Positions 38,074 to 47,116 of a DNA stretch of 64,000 nt are shown piece by piece. The stretch is from Rhodospirillales bacterium. Lineage in GTDB: Bacteria; Pseudomonadota; Alphaproteobacteria; Micavibrionales; Micavibrionaceae. Both the position numbers and the translations under genes were made by a program. The notes below the pieces were generated by a model, which was not told the origin of the DNA, did not search any database, and saw nothing but the letters and a program-made list of their open reading frames with translations. Where the stretch lies: assembly GCA_023898765.1 (NCBI GenBank), contig CP060238.1, forward strand, positions 558,001 through 622,000, read 5' to 3'. Positions within the stretch are counted from its first letter, which is position 1. The number at the start of each line of letters is the position of its first letter.

Positions 38074-39368
38074 GCCGCTTTTCCCTTTTCTGCGGCGACC
38101 GCCCGCCAGCCGATATCGTGCCTGTAAAACCCTTCGGGCCAGTCAATCCTTTTTATGGCTTCATAAGCCTGTTTTTGGGCCTCCTCGATCGTCTCGCCAC
38201 TGGCGACAATATTCAAAACGCGTCCCCCGGTGTTGACAATATCTCCCGCCTCATTCCGGACGGTGCCCGCATGGAACACTTTGACCCGTTCCATGATGTT
38301 GACTTTTTCTGCACCCTTGATAACCGTATTTTTGATATAATCTCCGGGGTATCCGTTCGCGGCCATCACAACACAAAGGGCCTTCATGGAAGACCATTCA
38401 ATTTTGTCTTCATACTCTGCCAGTTTTCCTTGTGCGGCAGCATAAAGGACATCCAGAAGATCGTTGTAAAGCCGTACCATCAGGGCCTGTGTTTCGGGGT
38501 CGCCAAAACGCGCGTTATATTCAATCAGTTTTGGCTCTCCTTCCACGATCATTAACCCCGCATATAAAACACCTGTGTAGGGGCGGCCTTCTTTTTTCAT
38601 CCCCTCCACGGTTGGTAGAATAATGCGCTCCATTATTTTCTGATGCAGCTCGCGTGTCATAAGATGCGCCGGGGAGTAAGCTCCCATTCCGCCCGTGTTC
38701 GGCCCGGTATCCCCGTCGCCAACACGCTTATGATCTTGCGCGGAGCCAAAGGGCAGGACCGTTTCTCCGTCTGTCAGCGCAAAAAAACTGAGTTCCTCCC
38801 CTTCCAGAAATTCTTCAATGACAACTTCATGCCCGGCCTGCCCGAAAGAATTTCCGGAAAGCATGTCTTCCGCAGCTTTTTCGGCCTCCTCATGCGTTTG
38901 TGCAATAATGACGCCCTTGCCGGCCGCCAGCCCGTCGGCTTTTACAACAACAGGCGCTTTTTGCGCCCGGATGAAGTTTTTCGCTTCTTCAATATCTGTG
39001 AAACGCCCATAGGCCGCCGTAGGGATATCATATTTTTTACATAAATCTTTCATAAAACCTTTGGAGCCTTCAAGAATGGCGGCATCTCTGGAGGGTCCGA
39101 AGACGGGAATGCCCATCCCGCGGATGGGGTCGGCCAGTCCCGCAACCAGTGGCTGCTCTGGTCCTATCACAACGAAATCGATCTTTTTATCTTTCACGAA
39201 GGCCACGATGGAGTTGATATCTTCGGCACCGATTCCCGTACATTTGGCGTATCTGCATATTCCGGCATTGCCCGGTGCACAATAAAGCGTTTCACATTTT
39301 TCCGATTGCGCCAGCCGCCAGGCCAGCGCGTCTTCCCGGCCACCACCGCCTACCAATAAAACCTTCAT
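38070..39368 (-). CDS. purD: Phosphoribosylamine--glycine ligase
   Basis: This purine biosynthesis enzyme (GAR synthetase) of the ATP-grasp fold has 432 residues from ATG 39368. MKVLLVGGGGREDALAWRL is the expected start; the longer frame (39398) adds ten unconserved residues. ATP-grasp features include PVVVKADGLAAGKGVIIA and the RFGDPETQALM motif near the C-terminal third. Confidence 0.97.
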   Translation of the reverse strand: MKVLLVGGGGREDALAWRLAQSEKCETLYCAPGNAGICRYAKCTGIGAEDINSIVAFVKDKKIDFVVIGPEQPLVAGLADPIRGMGIPVFGPSRDAAILEGSKGFMKDLCKKYDIPTAAYGRFTDIEEAKNFIRAQKAPVVVKADGLAAGKGVIIAQTHEEAEKAAEDMLSGNSFGQAGHEVVIEEFLEGEELSFFALTDGETVLPFGSAQDHKRVGDGDTGPNTGGMGAYSPAHLMTRELHQKIMERIILPTVEGMKKEGRPYTGVLYAGLMIVEGEPKLIEYNARFGDPETQALMVRLYNDLLDVLYAAAQGKLAEYEDKIEWSSMKALCVVMAANGYPGDYIKNTVIKGAEKVNIMERVKVFHAGTVRNEAGDIVNTGGRVLNIVASGETIEEAQKQAYEAIKRIDWPEGFYRHDIGWRAVAAEKGKAA

Positions 39369-39408
39369 TTTTTGTTCCTCACAGGGTTGAAGGGACACAT
39401 TATAGTTT

Positions 39409-42400
39409 TTATTCTTTTAGCATGACAAGAGAGGTATTTCCACCCGCAGCGGTTGTGTTCACGCTGACAACTTTTTCGTTCGCAAAGCGCTGGAGATAAT
39501 TCGGGCCGCCCGCTTTCGGGCCTGTGCCGGATAAACCGCGCCCGCCAAAGGGTTGCACGCCCACTACGGCCCCGATGATGGAACGGTTGATATAGATGTT
39601 TCCGGCATTGATACGCTGGGCCAGATTTTTTGAAAACGAATCAATGCGGCTATGCACGCCGAAGGTAAGGCCGTATCCGCTTGCATTAATCTCTTCAATA
39701 ACATCGTCCATTTTTTCTGCGGAATAACGGATGACATGAAGAACGGGGCCGAAAATTTCACGTTTTAAGACGTTCAGGGAAGGTATTTCATAGGCAATGG
39801 GTGAAAAATAAGATCCCTGTTTCTTCAAAACCGGGTCCAGCGGCACTTCCGCAATTTTTTTCCCGAATCCTTCAAGCGCGGTTTTGTGTTTTTGCAGGAC
39901 GGCCAATGCCTGCTCGTCAATGACCGGGCCGATATCCGTGTTGATTTCCCGCGGGTCGCCAACACGCAAATGCGCCATTGCGCCTTGCAGCATGTGAATG
40001 GTTTTATCAGCCACTTCTTCCTGCACATAAAGAACGCGGCAGGCGGAGCAGCGCTGGCCTGCCGAACCGAAGGCGCTTAATACCACATCGTCCACGACCT
40101 GCTCTGTAAGGGCCGAGCTATCCATTATCATGGCATTTTGCCCGCCCGTTTCGGCGATCAGGGGCACAATAGGGCCCTTTTTGGCTGCCAGCGCAGTATT
40201 GATTTTCCAGGCCGTTTCTGTCGAGCCGGTAAAAGCAACGCCGGCTGTTTCCGGGTGATCTACCAGCGCCGCACCGGGGCGCCAGTCACCGAGTAGCAGT
40301 GTAAGAGCCTGTTTTGGCAGTCCGGATGCCAGCATGAGTTCGCACGTGCGCATCGCAATTACGGATGTTTGTTCCGCAGGTTTGGCAATAACCGCATTGC
40401 CCGCCATGAGGGCGGCGGCAATCTGGCCCGTAAAAATTGCCAGCGGAAAGTTCCATGGGCTGATACAGACAAAAATTCCGCGGGAACAAAAAGAATAAAC
40501 GTTATTCTCCCCTGTCGGGCCTTGTAATGTGGTGCCGTCTTCCTTGAACAGGGCGCGGCCTTGCTGCGCATAATAACGACAGAAATCTACGGCTTCACGC
40601 ACCTCTGCCAACGCATCCGGAATTGTTTTTCCGGCTTCTTCAACGCATAGCACCATCAATTCCGCCCGGTTTTCTTCCAGCGCATTTGCAATTTTCTCAA
40701 GAATTCGGGCGCGTTCCTCCGCCCGCGTCTGGGACCAGACCTGATGTCCTGTCTTTGCCGCCTTGAAGGCATCTACAATCCTGTCCTCGTCCGCGTAATG
40801 AATATGTCCCAGCATCCTGTCCCGGTCGGCGGGGGAAAAGACTCTGTTTCTAACGCCTTTCTGGTGCGCTTTTCCTGTGATCATCGGCGCCGCCACATAA
40901 TTGGGGGAGAGGTTTCTTGTGCGCATGTTTTGCAGCAATTCTTCCAGAATGTCGGCACTCGACAGGTCTAACCCTCTGGAGCCCTTGCGCTTCTGCCCGT
41001 AAATATTTTCAGGAAGAGGAATTTTGGGATGACTTTTGGGCTCATTTTGTTGCGCCTTCTGAACCGGATCGGCCGCCAGTGCCGAAGGCGTCGTATTGGC
41101 ATCAAAGACCCTGTTTACGAAAGAGGAATTTGCGCCGTTTTCAAGCAGGCGCCGTACCAGATAGGGTAGCAGTTCTTCATATACGCCCACCGGGGCATAT
41201 ACACGAACCGGGATTTGTGTCTTTCCCAGAACGTCTGCATAAAGCGCGTTCCCCATCCCAAAGAGTTTCTGGAATTCGAACCCGTCTTTTTTGTCCCCCG
41301 CCATATCAAGGATTGCTGCGACGCTGTAGGCATTATGCGTACCGAACATCGGATAGACATACTTCCTGTTTTGCAGCAATTTTTGTGCACAAACCAGATA
41401 GGACAGGTCCGTATTGGATTTGCGCGTATAGACGGGGTAATCGGGCAAAGATTCAACCTGTGCCCGCTTGATCTCGCTGTCCCAGTAAGCGCCCTTGACC
41501 AGCCGGACCTGCAGCTTTCGTTCATACGTTCGCCCAAGCCCCAGAATATGATCCAGTGTTGAAACGGCGGTTTTTTGATAGGCGGCAAGTGCAAGCCCGA
41601 AGCCCTCCCAGCCTTTCAGCTCAGGAGCGGCGCAAACGGTTTCAATGATTTTCAGCGATATTTCAAGGCGTTCATACTCTTCGGCATCTACCGTTAAAGG
41701 AATATCTTGTGCGGCGGCTACTTCACAAAGCTGCAGCAATTTTTTTGAAATTTCGGGGATGCAGATATCGCTTTGTGCAAATTCATAGCGTGGATGAAGT
41801 GCGGAAAGTTTTACGGAGATTGTGCTCTTTTTGGCCGATTTTCCGGCCTTTTCTATCGCATCGAGGTAGTTTTCAAAATATTTTTTTGCATCCTCGGATG
41901 TACGCGCGCCCTCGCCGAGCATATCGTAAGAGATATGGTAGCCCTCTTTTTCCAGAACCTGTGCATTCGTGATTGCGCTATTTATGTTCTCTCCCAGAAC
42001 AAACTGACTCCCCAGCAGGTTCATAGCCTGCATGACGGCCTGCTGGATGAGAGGTTCTCCCAGTTTTGAAAAGAGGCTGTTCATGGTGCCGCTGCTCATG
42101 GATAGCCCCAGTCCAGCGGCCTGTGTCATCCAGTCGCTGTTCTGCCCTTTTTTCTGAATAGTCTTAAGCCAGTTCGTTCCTGCCACTTTATCGCGGATCA
42201 GCGCCTTGGCCGTTGGTCCGTCCGGAACACGAAGGAACGCTTCCGCCAGACACATCAAGGCAAGGCCCTCATTTGTATTCAGGGAATATTGTTGAAAGAA
42301 GGATTCGATGCTTCCGGTTTTCTGAGGGGTTTTTCGGATGGTTTCGATCAGTCTTATCGCCTCGTCCCGCACGCGTAAAGCGCGCGCATCGCGCCAGTCC

Positions 42401-42471
42401 AGGGCGGAAAGAAGATCGTGAACGCACTGATCCTCGGATGGAAAAAGAGAGGGAGAGATCTGTTTGTGCAT
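39409..42471 (-). CDS. putA: Bifunctional proline dehydrogenase / glutamate-semialdehyde dehydrogenase
   Basis: PutA oxidises proline to glutamate in two steps. The 1020-residue protein has an N-terminal helical arm, an FAD-dependent proline dehydrogenase barrel (~120-440, with VRLVKGAYWDSEIKRAQ) and an aldehyde dehydrogenase domain (~510-1000). The latter has the catalytic Glu in LIAETGGQNAM and Cys in SAGQRCSACRVLYV. There is no N-terminal ribbon-helix-helix domain, so this is the short type-A form without DNA-binding regulator function. The chosen ATG is 42471; 42492 is possible. Confidence 0.95.
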   Translation of the reverse strand: MHKQISPSLFPSEDQCVHDLLSALDWRDARALRVRDEAIRLIETIRKTPQKTGSIESFFQQYSLNTNEGLALMCLAEAFLRVPDGPTAKALIRDKVAGTNWLKTIQKKGQNSDWMTQAAGLGLSMSSGTMNSLFSKLGEPLIQQAVMQAMNLLGSQFVLGENINSAITNAQVLEKEGYHISYDMLGEGARTSEDAKKYFENYLDAIEKAGKSAKKSTISVKLSALHPRYEFAQSDICIPEISKKLLQLCEVAAAQDIPLTVDAEEYERLEISLKIIETVCAAPELKGWEGFGLALAAYQKTAVSTLDHILGLGRTYERKLQVRLVKGAYWDSEIKRAQVESLPDYPVYTRKSNTDLSYLVCAQKLLQNRKYVYPMFGTHNAYSVAAILDMAGDKKDGFEFQKLFGMGNALYADVLGKTQIPVRVYAPVGVYEELLPYLVRRLLENGANSSFVNRVFDANTTPSALAADPVQKAQQNEPKSHPKIPLPENIYGQKRKGSRGLDLSSADILEELLQNMRTRNLSPNYVAAPMITGKAHQKGVRNRVFSPADRDRMLGHIHYADEDRIVDAFKAAKTGHQVWSQTRAEERARILEKIANALEENRAELMVLCVEEAGKTIPDALAEVREAVDFCRYYAQQGRALFKEDGTTLQGPTGENNVYSFCSRGIFVCISPWNFPLAIFTGQIAAALMAGNAVIAKPAEQTSVIAMRTCELMLASGLPKQALTLLLGDWRPGAALVDHPETAGVAFTGSTETAWKINTALAAKKGPIVPLIAETGGQNAMIMDSSALTEQVVDDVVLSAFGSAGQRCSACRVLYVQEEVADKTIHMLQGAMAHLRVGDPREINTDIGPVIDEQALAVLQKHKTALEGFGKKIAEVPLDPVLKKQGSYFSPIAYEIPSLNVLKREIFGPVLHVIRYSAEKMDDVIEEINASGYGLTFGVHSRIDSFSKNLAQRINAGNIYINRSIIGAVVGVQPFGGRGLSGTGPKAGGPNYLQRFANEKVVSVNTTAAGGNTSLVMLKE

Positions 42472-42597
42472 ATTCCAAGCCCTTATCTTCAAATATCTGC
42501 TCTTATTGCCATCCGTAAGAAACCTTAAAAGACCGGCGACGTGCCTGATGATTGTTCAGGATGACACAAGCATTCAGATTCTATACCATTCTTTCCC

Positions 42598-43968
42598 ATG
42601 GCAACAGAGACAACAACAGACTTGTTTTCGGATTCCGGAAAAACAAATATTCCGGAAATGGGAGTTGGAGAGCTTGCTCTTTCCCTGAAAAAAACGCTGG
42701 AGGAAACCTTTGGGCGGGTGCGGGTGCGGGGAGAGCTTTCGGGCCTGAAACTGGCCGCGTCCGGCCATCTTTACGGCGATATCAAAGACGAAGAGGCTGT
42801 GATTAATATCGTATGCTGGCGGGGAAGCGTCTCCCGCCTGTCTGTGAAGCCGGAAGACGGGCTGGAGGTTGTTATTACGGGAAAGGTTTCCAGTTATCCA
42901 AAATCTTCGCGCTATCAGATCATCGTAGATTCAATGGAGCTTGCCGGAGAAGGCGCACTTCTCAAAATGCTGGAAGACCGGAAGAAAAAACTGGCTGCCG
43001 AGGGCCTTTTTGATGCTGCGCGTAAAAAGCCTCTGCCTTTTTTGCCGGAAACCATCGGTGTGGTGACCTCTCCCACGGGCGCGGTCATCCGTGATATTAT
43101 CCACCGTATTGAAGACCGCTTTCCCCGCCCGGTTTTGCTCTGGCCTGCTGCCGTGCAAGGGGAGAAAGCGGCGGCTGAAATTGCAGCCGCAATCCGTGGT
43201 TTTAATGCATTGCCGGTGCCGCCGGATATCCTGATTGTGGCGCGGGGCGGCGGTTCTCTCGAAGATCTCATGGCTTTTAACGAGGAAGAGGTGGTCCGCG
43301 CGGTGGCTGAAAGTGATATTCCCGTGATTTCCGCCGTGGGCCATGAAACGGATACCACGTTGATTGATTATGCGGCGGATCTCCGGGCTCCCACGCCCAC
43401 GGGCGCTGCAGAAATGGCGGTGCCGGTCCGCATTGATCTGATGGCGCAGGTAAGGGAAGATCAGGGAAAAATGATCCGTGCGATGCAGCGCCATCTCTCT
43501 GATCTTAAAAATATTCTGGAGACAGGCGCCGTAAGACTTGGCGATCCGCAGCGTTTGCTGGAGATTAAAATCCAAAATCTTGATTTCCTGTCCGGCAATT
43601 TACAAAGCCGTTTTGAAAAAATCCTGCAACAAAGGAAAAGTAACCTGAAGGAAACGGCGGCAAAACTTTTACATCCACGCGCGCGTCTTGAAGGAATGGG
43701 TAAAATCTTGATGCTGCATACAGAGGCTTTGTACCGTTCGCGGGGCGCTCTTTTGAAAGAGCCTCAAAGCCATCTTGATCAGGCAGCGCGTATGCTGGAA
43801 AGTCTCTCTTTTAAACGGGTTTTAGAGCGCGGATTTACCGTTTTGCGCGATTCAAACGGCGCTCTTGTTACCAGGGCGGATCAAACGAGGGAAGGCATGG
43901 GAGGCGAAATAGAGTTTTCCGGGGGCGAAAAAGTTGGTATTACACTCGGAAAACGGCTAAAACCTTAG
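42598..43968 (+). CDS. xseA: Exodeoxyribonuclease VII large subunit
   Basis: With XseB it degrades single-stranded DNA. It has 456 residues, with an N-terminal OB-fold domain (~20-115; FGRVRVRGELSGLK) and a catalytic domain (~125-330; VVTSPTGAVIRDI, RGGGSLEDLMAFNEE, SAVGHETDTTLIDYAAD). A long coiled-coil C-terminus follows with the closing RGFTVLRDSNG motif. The small subunit is not in the window. Confidence 0.96.
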   Translation: MATETTTDLFSDSGKTNIPEMGVGELALSLKKTLEETFGRVRVRGELSGLKLAASGHLYGDIKDEEAVINIVCWRGSVSRLSVKPEDGLEVVITGKVSSYPKSSRYQIIVDSMELAGEGALLKMLEDRKKKLAAEGLFDAARKKPLPFLPETIGVVTSPTGAVIRDIIHRIEDRFPRPVLLWPAAVQGEKAAAEIAAAIRGFNALPVPPDILIVARGGGSLEDLMAFNEEEVVRAVAESDIPVISAVGHETDTTLIDYAADLRAPTPTGAAEMAVPVRIDLMAQVREDQGKMIRAMQRHLSDLKNILETGAVRLGDPQRLLEIKIQNLDFLSGNLQSRFEKILQQRKSNLKETAAKLLHPRARLEGMGKILMLHTEALYRSRGALLKEPQSHLDQAARMLESLSFKRVLERGFTVLRDSNGALVTRADQTREGMGGEIEFSGGEKVGITLGKRLKP

Positions 43969-43999
43969 GAAAATAAACATTTTTACGATACAATGAATC

Positions 44000-44506
44000 A
44001 TGCGCGTACCGTTAAAGAAATTACTGGACCATCTGGGCGTAGGCTATGAACTTCTGGCCTACGAGACTTGTCCATGGTCGGTTTACGATGAGGAAAAAGC
44101 CGTAACGTGTAGCGCCGAAGTCCGTATGGGACCGGATGAAGATGAACTGGAGATGGAAATCCAGACGATGTCCGACCTTCCAAAGGAGGGGGCCCTCCCT
44201 GTGGAACAGGTTTTCTGGGCTTTTGCCAAACCGGTTACGAACGATAAATGGGAAGTCACTTCCATGAAGATCAGGGGGGAAGAACAGGCGGGCAGTTTTC
44301 ATGGGTGGGATGAAAAGGGATGTAATTTCTTTCATGCCTGCGTGCAAGACCTCAAGATGAATAAGTTTCCGGATATTGAGGACCTTCTCAATCGGGAAAT
44401 GAAATCCGGCGGCCATTTCGGAGGCGGCGGACAGGGCGGCAGCAGCAAAGCGCCTAAAATCAAGCCGCAGGCACTGATGGGGCTGAAAGGCGGACGCGGT
44501 TTTTAG
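44000..44506 (+). CDS. Conserved-looking protein of unknown function with Gly-rich tail
   Basis: I do not recognise this 168-residue protein. The body is acidic (DEDELEMEIQTM) and holds three Cys (TCPWS, VTCSA, KGCNFFHAC). The C-terminal ~35 residues are Gly-rich (GGHFGGGGQGG) and basic. It has no signal peptide or membrane helix, so it is cytosolic. It begins 31 bases after xseA and ends 13 bases before the convergent terD-like gene. Given that neighbour it could relate to the Ter cluster, but nothing in the sequence shows this. Confidence 0.65.
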   Translation: MRVPLKKLLDHLGVGYELLAYETCPWSVYDEEKAVTCSAEVRMGPDEDELEMEIQTMSDLPKEGALPVEQVFWAFAKPVTNDKWEVTSMKIRGEEQAGSFHGWDEKGCNFFHACVQDLKMNKFPDIEDLLNREMKSGGHFGGGGQGGSSKAPKIKPQALMGLKGGRGF

Positions 44507-44519
44507 CGGTCTTTGCGGA

Positions 44520-45206
44520 CTAGGTTGGCACAATCATCTGGGCAACAATGATACCGTATTCGTTTGCCACAGCGGAGAGTCCTCCTTCAGCCGTATCTCC
44601 GATGGCCCGGAATACCCATTCCGATCCGACCCGCTCCATTTCACCAACCAAAAGGCTGGTTTTTCCCGCTTCCAGATTTTCGTCCAGATTGAACCGGAAA
44701 AGCTCATGGTTTGTATCTTTGTTTACAAGGCGGAAATAAACGTTTTTAACCTGGTCGAAACTGTTGTCCGTTAAATCCAGGTCATAAATCGAAACGACAA
44801 AGACGATCTTCAAAACATCGAAAGGAAGGGCGTTTAAGTCGATGAAAATGGTTTCATCGTCGCCATCCCCGGCTCCTGTCCGGCTATCGCCCATATGACG
44901 GACGGCGCCGTCACATCCGGTGAGGTTATTGTAAAAAATAAAGTCTGTATCCTCACGGGTTTTTTCGTGTCTGTTCAGCAGAAAGACGCTCACATCCATA
45001 TCCGGCGGATCGCGATCGAATTGCTTGAAATCCCATCCGACGGCGGCAATGGTTTCGTTCAGGGACGGATCCAGATACTTCAAATTAATTTCTTCACCCC
45101 GCGTGACGAATTTTTGTGCGCCGATAGCTCCAAGCTCGACGCTCTTGCGCTCGGCATGGGGATCGAAGTCGTCTATTTCATTATGATGTTCATCGTCATC
45201 TTTCAT
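44520..45206 (-). CDS. TerD-family calcium-binding-type protein
   Basis: TerD-domain proteins bind Ca2+ and occur in tellurite/stress-response clusters. In 228 residues the domain is clear: AAVGWDFKQF, MDVSVFLLNRH, DTDFIFYNNLTGCDGAVRHMGD, and GDGDDETIFIDLNALP. The C-terminus has FRFNLDENLEAGKTSLLVGEM and a short tail. The N-terminal 30 residues are acidic and His-rich. It lies 21 bases downstream of a Ca/Na antiporter gene on the same strand, with a TerA-like gene upstream of that. The three probably form one unit. Confidence 0.88.
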   Translation of the reverse strand: MKDDDEHHNEIDDFDPHAERKSVELGAIGAQKFVTRGEEINLKYLDPSLNETIAAVGWDFKQFDRDPPDMDVSVFLLNRHEKTREDTDFIFYNNLTGCDGAVRHMGDSRTGAGDGDDETIFIDLNALPFDVLKIVFVVSIYDLDLTDNSFDQVKNVYFRLVNKDTNHELFRFNLDENLEAGKTSLLVGEMERVGSEWVFRAIGDTAEGGLSAVANEYGIIVAQMIVPT

Positions 45207-45227
45207 GGAAAGGCTCCCACATTCTGT

Positions 45228-46229
45228 CTATCCCTGCGGAATTAAATCTCTGCCCAAGTATAACCCATAAATGGCACTGATGTAGAGTATATATGCCAGA
45301 ATAAAGAGAATTCCAATTCCACGATTCAGCTTCCGATATAAAAGCAAAATCACTGTGAAGATGGCAGAGACGGCAAACATTACCCATATATCAAGAGATA
45401 TAACTTGCGGCGCGATTTCTGCCTGCTGAATGGGTTTTACAAGGGCTGTTACGCCGATGATGAGCAGGATATTGAAAACATTCGAACCGACGATGTTGCC
45501 GATCACAATATCCGTGTGGCGTTTCATTGCGGCAATGAGGCAGGTTGAAAGCTCCGGTAGGGAGGTGCCCAGTGCGATGACGCTCAGACCGATCACGTCT
45601 TCCGGAACACCGATAATGGTGGCTGTCACTTTTGCTCCACGCACGAGAAATTCGGCTCCCAGAGCAATGCAAGCCAACCCTGCAATCAAAAATCCAACTG
45701 CTGGCACCATGGATTTGAATTGCGGTTCTTCCATATCTTCGACATCTATTTTCCCTTTGCGTGCCAGCCAGTACTGCCAGAAAACATAAGAAAATATGAT
45801 GGCAATCATGGACATACCGGCAAGGCGGGTTATATCCCCGTAGAGCATAAATCCCATCATAAGAAGGGTTGCAAACATCATCATGACCAGATCCCGCATC
45901 AAAGCCCGCGGCAGGACCGTCAATGTCGTATAAAAAGCCGTTACGCCAAGTACAAAGAGAATATTGGCGATGTTGGAGCCGATCACGTTTCCTGTCACGA
46001 TACCTGCGGACCCCACCATATTGGCGTTGATGGAAACAATCAGCTCCGGCAGGGAGGTGCCCATCGCAACAACGGTAAAGCCGATGACCAGCGGGGAAAT
46101 GCCCAAACGTCTTGCGACAAAAACGGCGGCGTCAACCGTCCATCCTCCCCCGCGCAGCAGCATATACATGCCAAGGCCAAGCGCGCCGATGGCGAGAATG
46201 AAAAGCTGCTGGGTGTCGCATTCGATCAT
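45228..46229 (-). CDS. Calcium/sodium antiporter (CaCA family, YrbG-like)
   Basis: This inner-membrane cation exchanger of 333 residues has two inverted alpha repeats. The first is MGTSLPELIVSINANMVGS followed by GNVIGSNIANILFVLG; the second is LGTSLPELSTCLIAAMKRH followed by GNIVGSNVFNILLIIG. About ten helices are present, with an acidic loop (KIDVEDMEEP) between the halves. It is flanked by Ter-domain genes, which suggests work on Ca2+ homeostasis; the ion is inferred from the family. Confidence 0.93.
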   Translation of the reverse strand: MIECDTQQLFILAIGALGLGMYMLLRGGGWTVDAAVFVARRLGISPLVIGFTVVAMGTSLPELIVSINANMVGSAGIVTGNVIGSNIANILFVLGVTAFYTTLTVLPRALMRDLVMMMFATLLMMGFMLYGDITRLAGMSMIAIIFSYVFWQYWLARKGKIDVEDMEEPQFKSMVPAVGFLIAGLACIALGAEFLVRGAKVTATIIGVPEDVIGLSVIALGTSLPELSTCLIAAMKRHTDIVIGNIVGSNVFNILLIIGVTALVKPIQQAEIAPQVISLDIWVMFAVSAIFTVILLLYRKLNRGIGILFILAYILYISAIYGLYLGRDLIPQG

Positions 46230-46284
46230 GGAGATTTTCCGGTTTTTTATAAAAGATTGTTTATTCTTATGAAGTTAAAACTTT

Positions 46285-47040
46285 TTAGCGTTTTGCGCCC
46301 TCTTCCCATTGCAACCCGAAACCAAAGGCCCGGTCCATGGATTCGTGACCGGGGAAATATTCCAGATAGGTTGTCATGCGGATACCACCGCGTATGTTTT
46401 CCAGTCCGGCGACCGCGCAAAGGTCCATTTCATCGCGATGTGCGTGAAGACTTACAACCATTGGTTTTTCGCCGGGAACGCGGACCTGAATTTGTTCGTT
46501 TACCTCTTCAAAATCATCTGCACCTTCGTAAATATACAGGTAAATCAGCACGCGTTTTATATCTTTCCAATGTCCGCCGTTGATGGTGATCTTTTCGTCT
46601 TCTCCTTCTGCTTCTCCGGTTCGTTCGTCACCGGACAAAAAAATGTAAGGCGGTTTGTCATAAGCGCCAAAGTTTTCTCCGAACGCCTGAACAACCCCGC
46701 GTTCTCCGTTTTCGAGTTCATAAAAACAGCCCAGATCCAGATCGACATTTTGTTGGCGCGTGACCGTTTTGGTTTTGTTCAATAATTTACCCAAAAGCCC
46801 CTGTTTTTGTGTTTGAATTTGCCGTACATCCCATGCGACGCCGATTTCAAAATCCCGCAAACCACCCATAGGAGGATTCACGATCGCCGTTTCACCGGGC
46901 TTCGATAGAAAAGAGGCGTCCTGGTTTTCGTCATACGGACTGATAAAACCGGAGGCTCCTTTTCCGCCATGTTCTGAAAACCTTGCACGGCTTCGTGTGG
47001 CCTCCATCAACGAGTCTCTTGAACTTTGGTCACCTGTCAT
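46285..47040 (-). CDS. TerA/TerD-like family protein
   Basis: This 251-residue protein has a low-complexity N-terminus (~1-60) and then a Ter-like beta domain: FEIGVAWDVRQI, QQNVDLDLGCFYELENG, then DERTGEAEGEDEKITINGGHW in family order. The C-terminal half ends PGHESMDRAFGFGLQWEEG. This arrangement resembles TerA rather than TerD. It is transcribed toward the antiporter gene (55-base gap) and TerD-like gene. Function is inferred from the family: stress response and calcium binding. Confidence 0.75.
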   Translation of the reverse strand: MTGDQSSRDSLMEATRSRARFSEHGGKGASGFISPYDENQDASFLSKPGETAIVNPPMGGLRDFEIGVAWDVRQIQTQKQGLLGKLLNKTKTVTRQQNVDLDLGCFYELENGERGVVQAFGENFGAYDKPPYIFLSGDERTGEAEGEDEKITINGGHWKDIKRVLIYLYIYEGADDFEEVNEQIQVRVPGEKPMVVSLHAHRDEMDLCAVAGLENIRGGIRMTTYLEYFPGHESMDRAFGFGLQWEEGAKR

Positions 47041-47116
47041 GATGTTTCATTCCTTTGTTTCCTTGGCCACTATATGCTAAACGAAGGAGGCTTTAAAGCT
47101 TTAGGAGAAAAAGACA

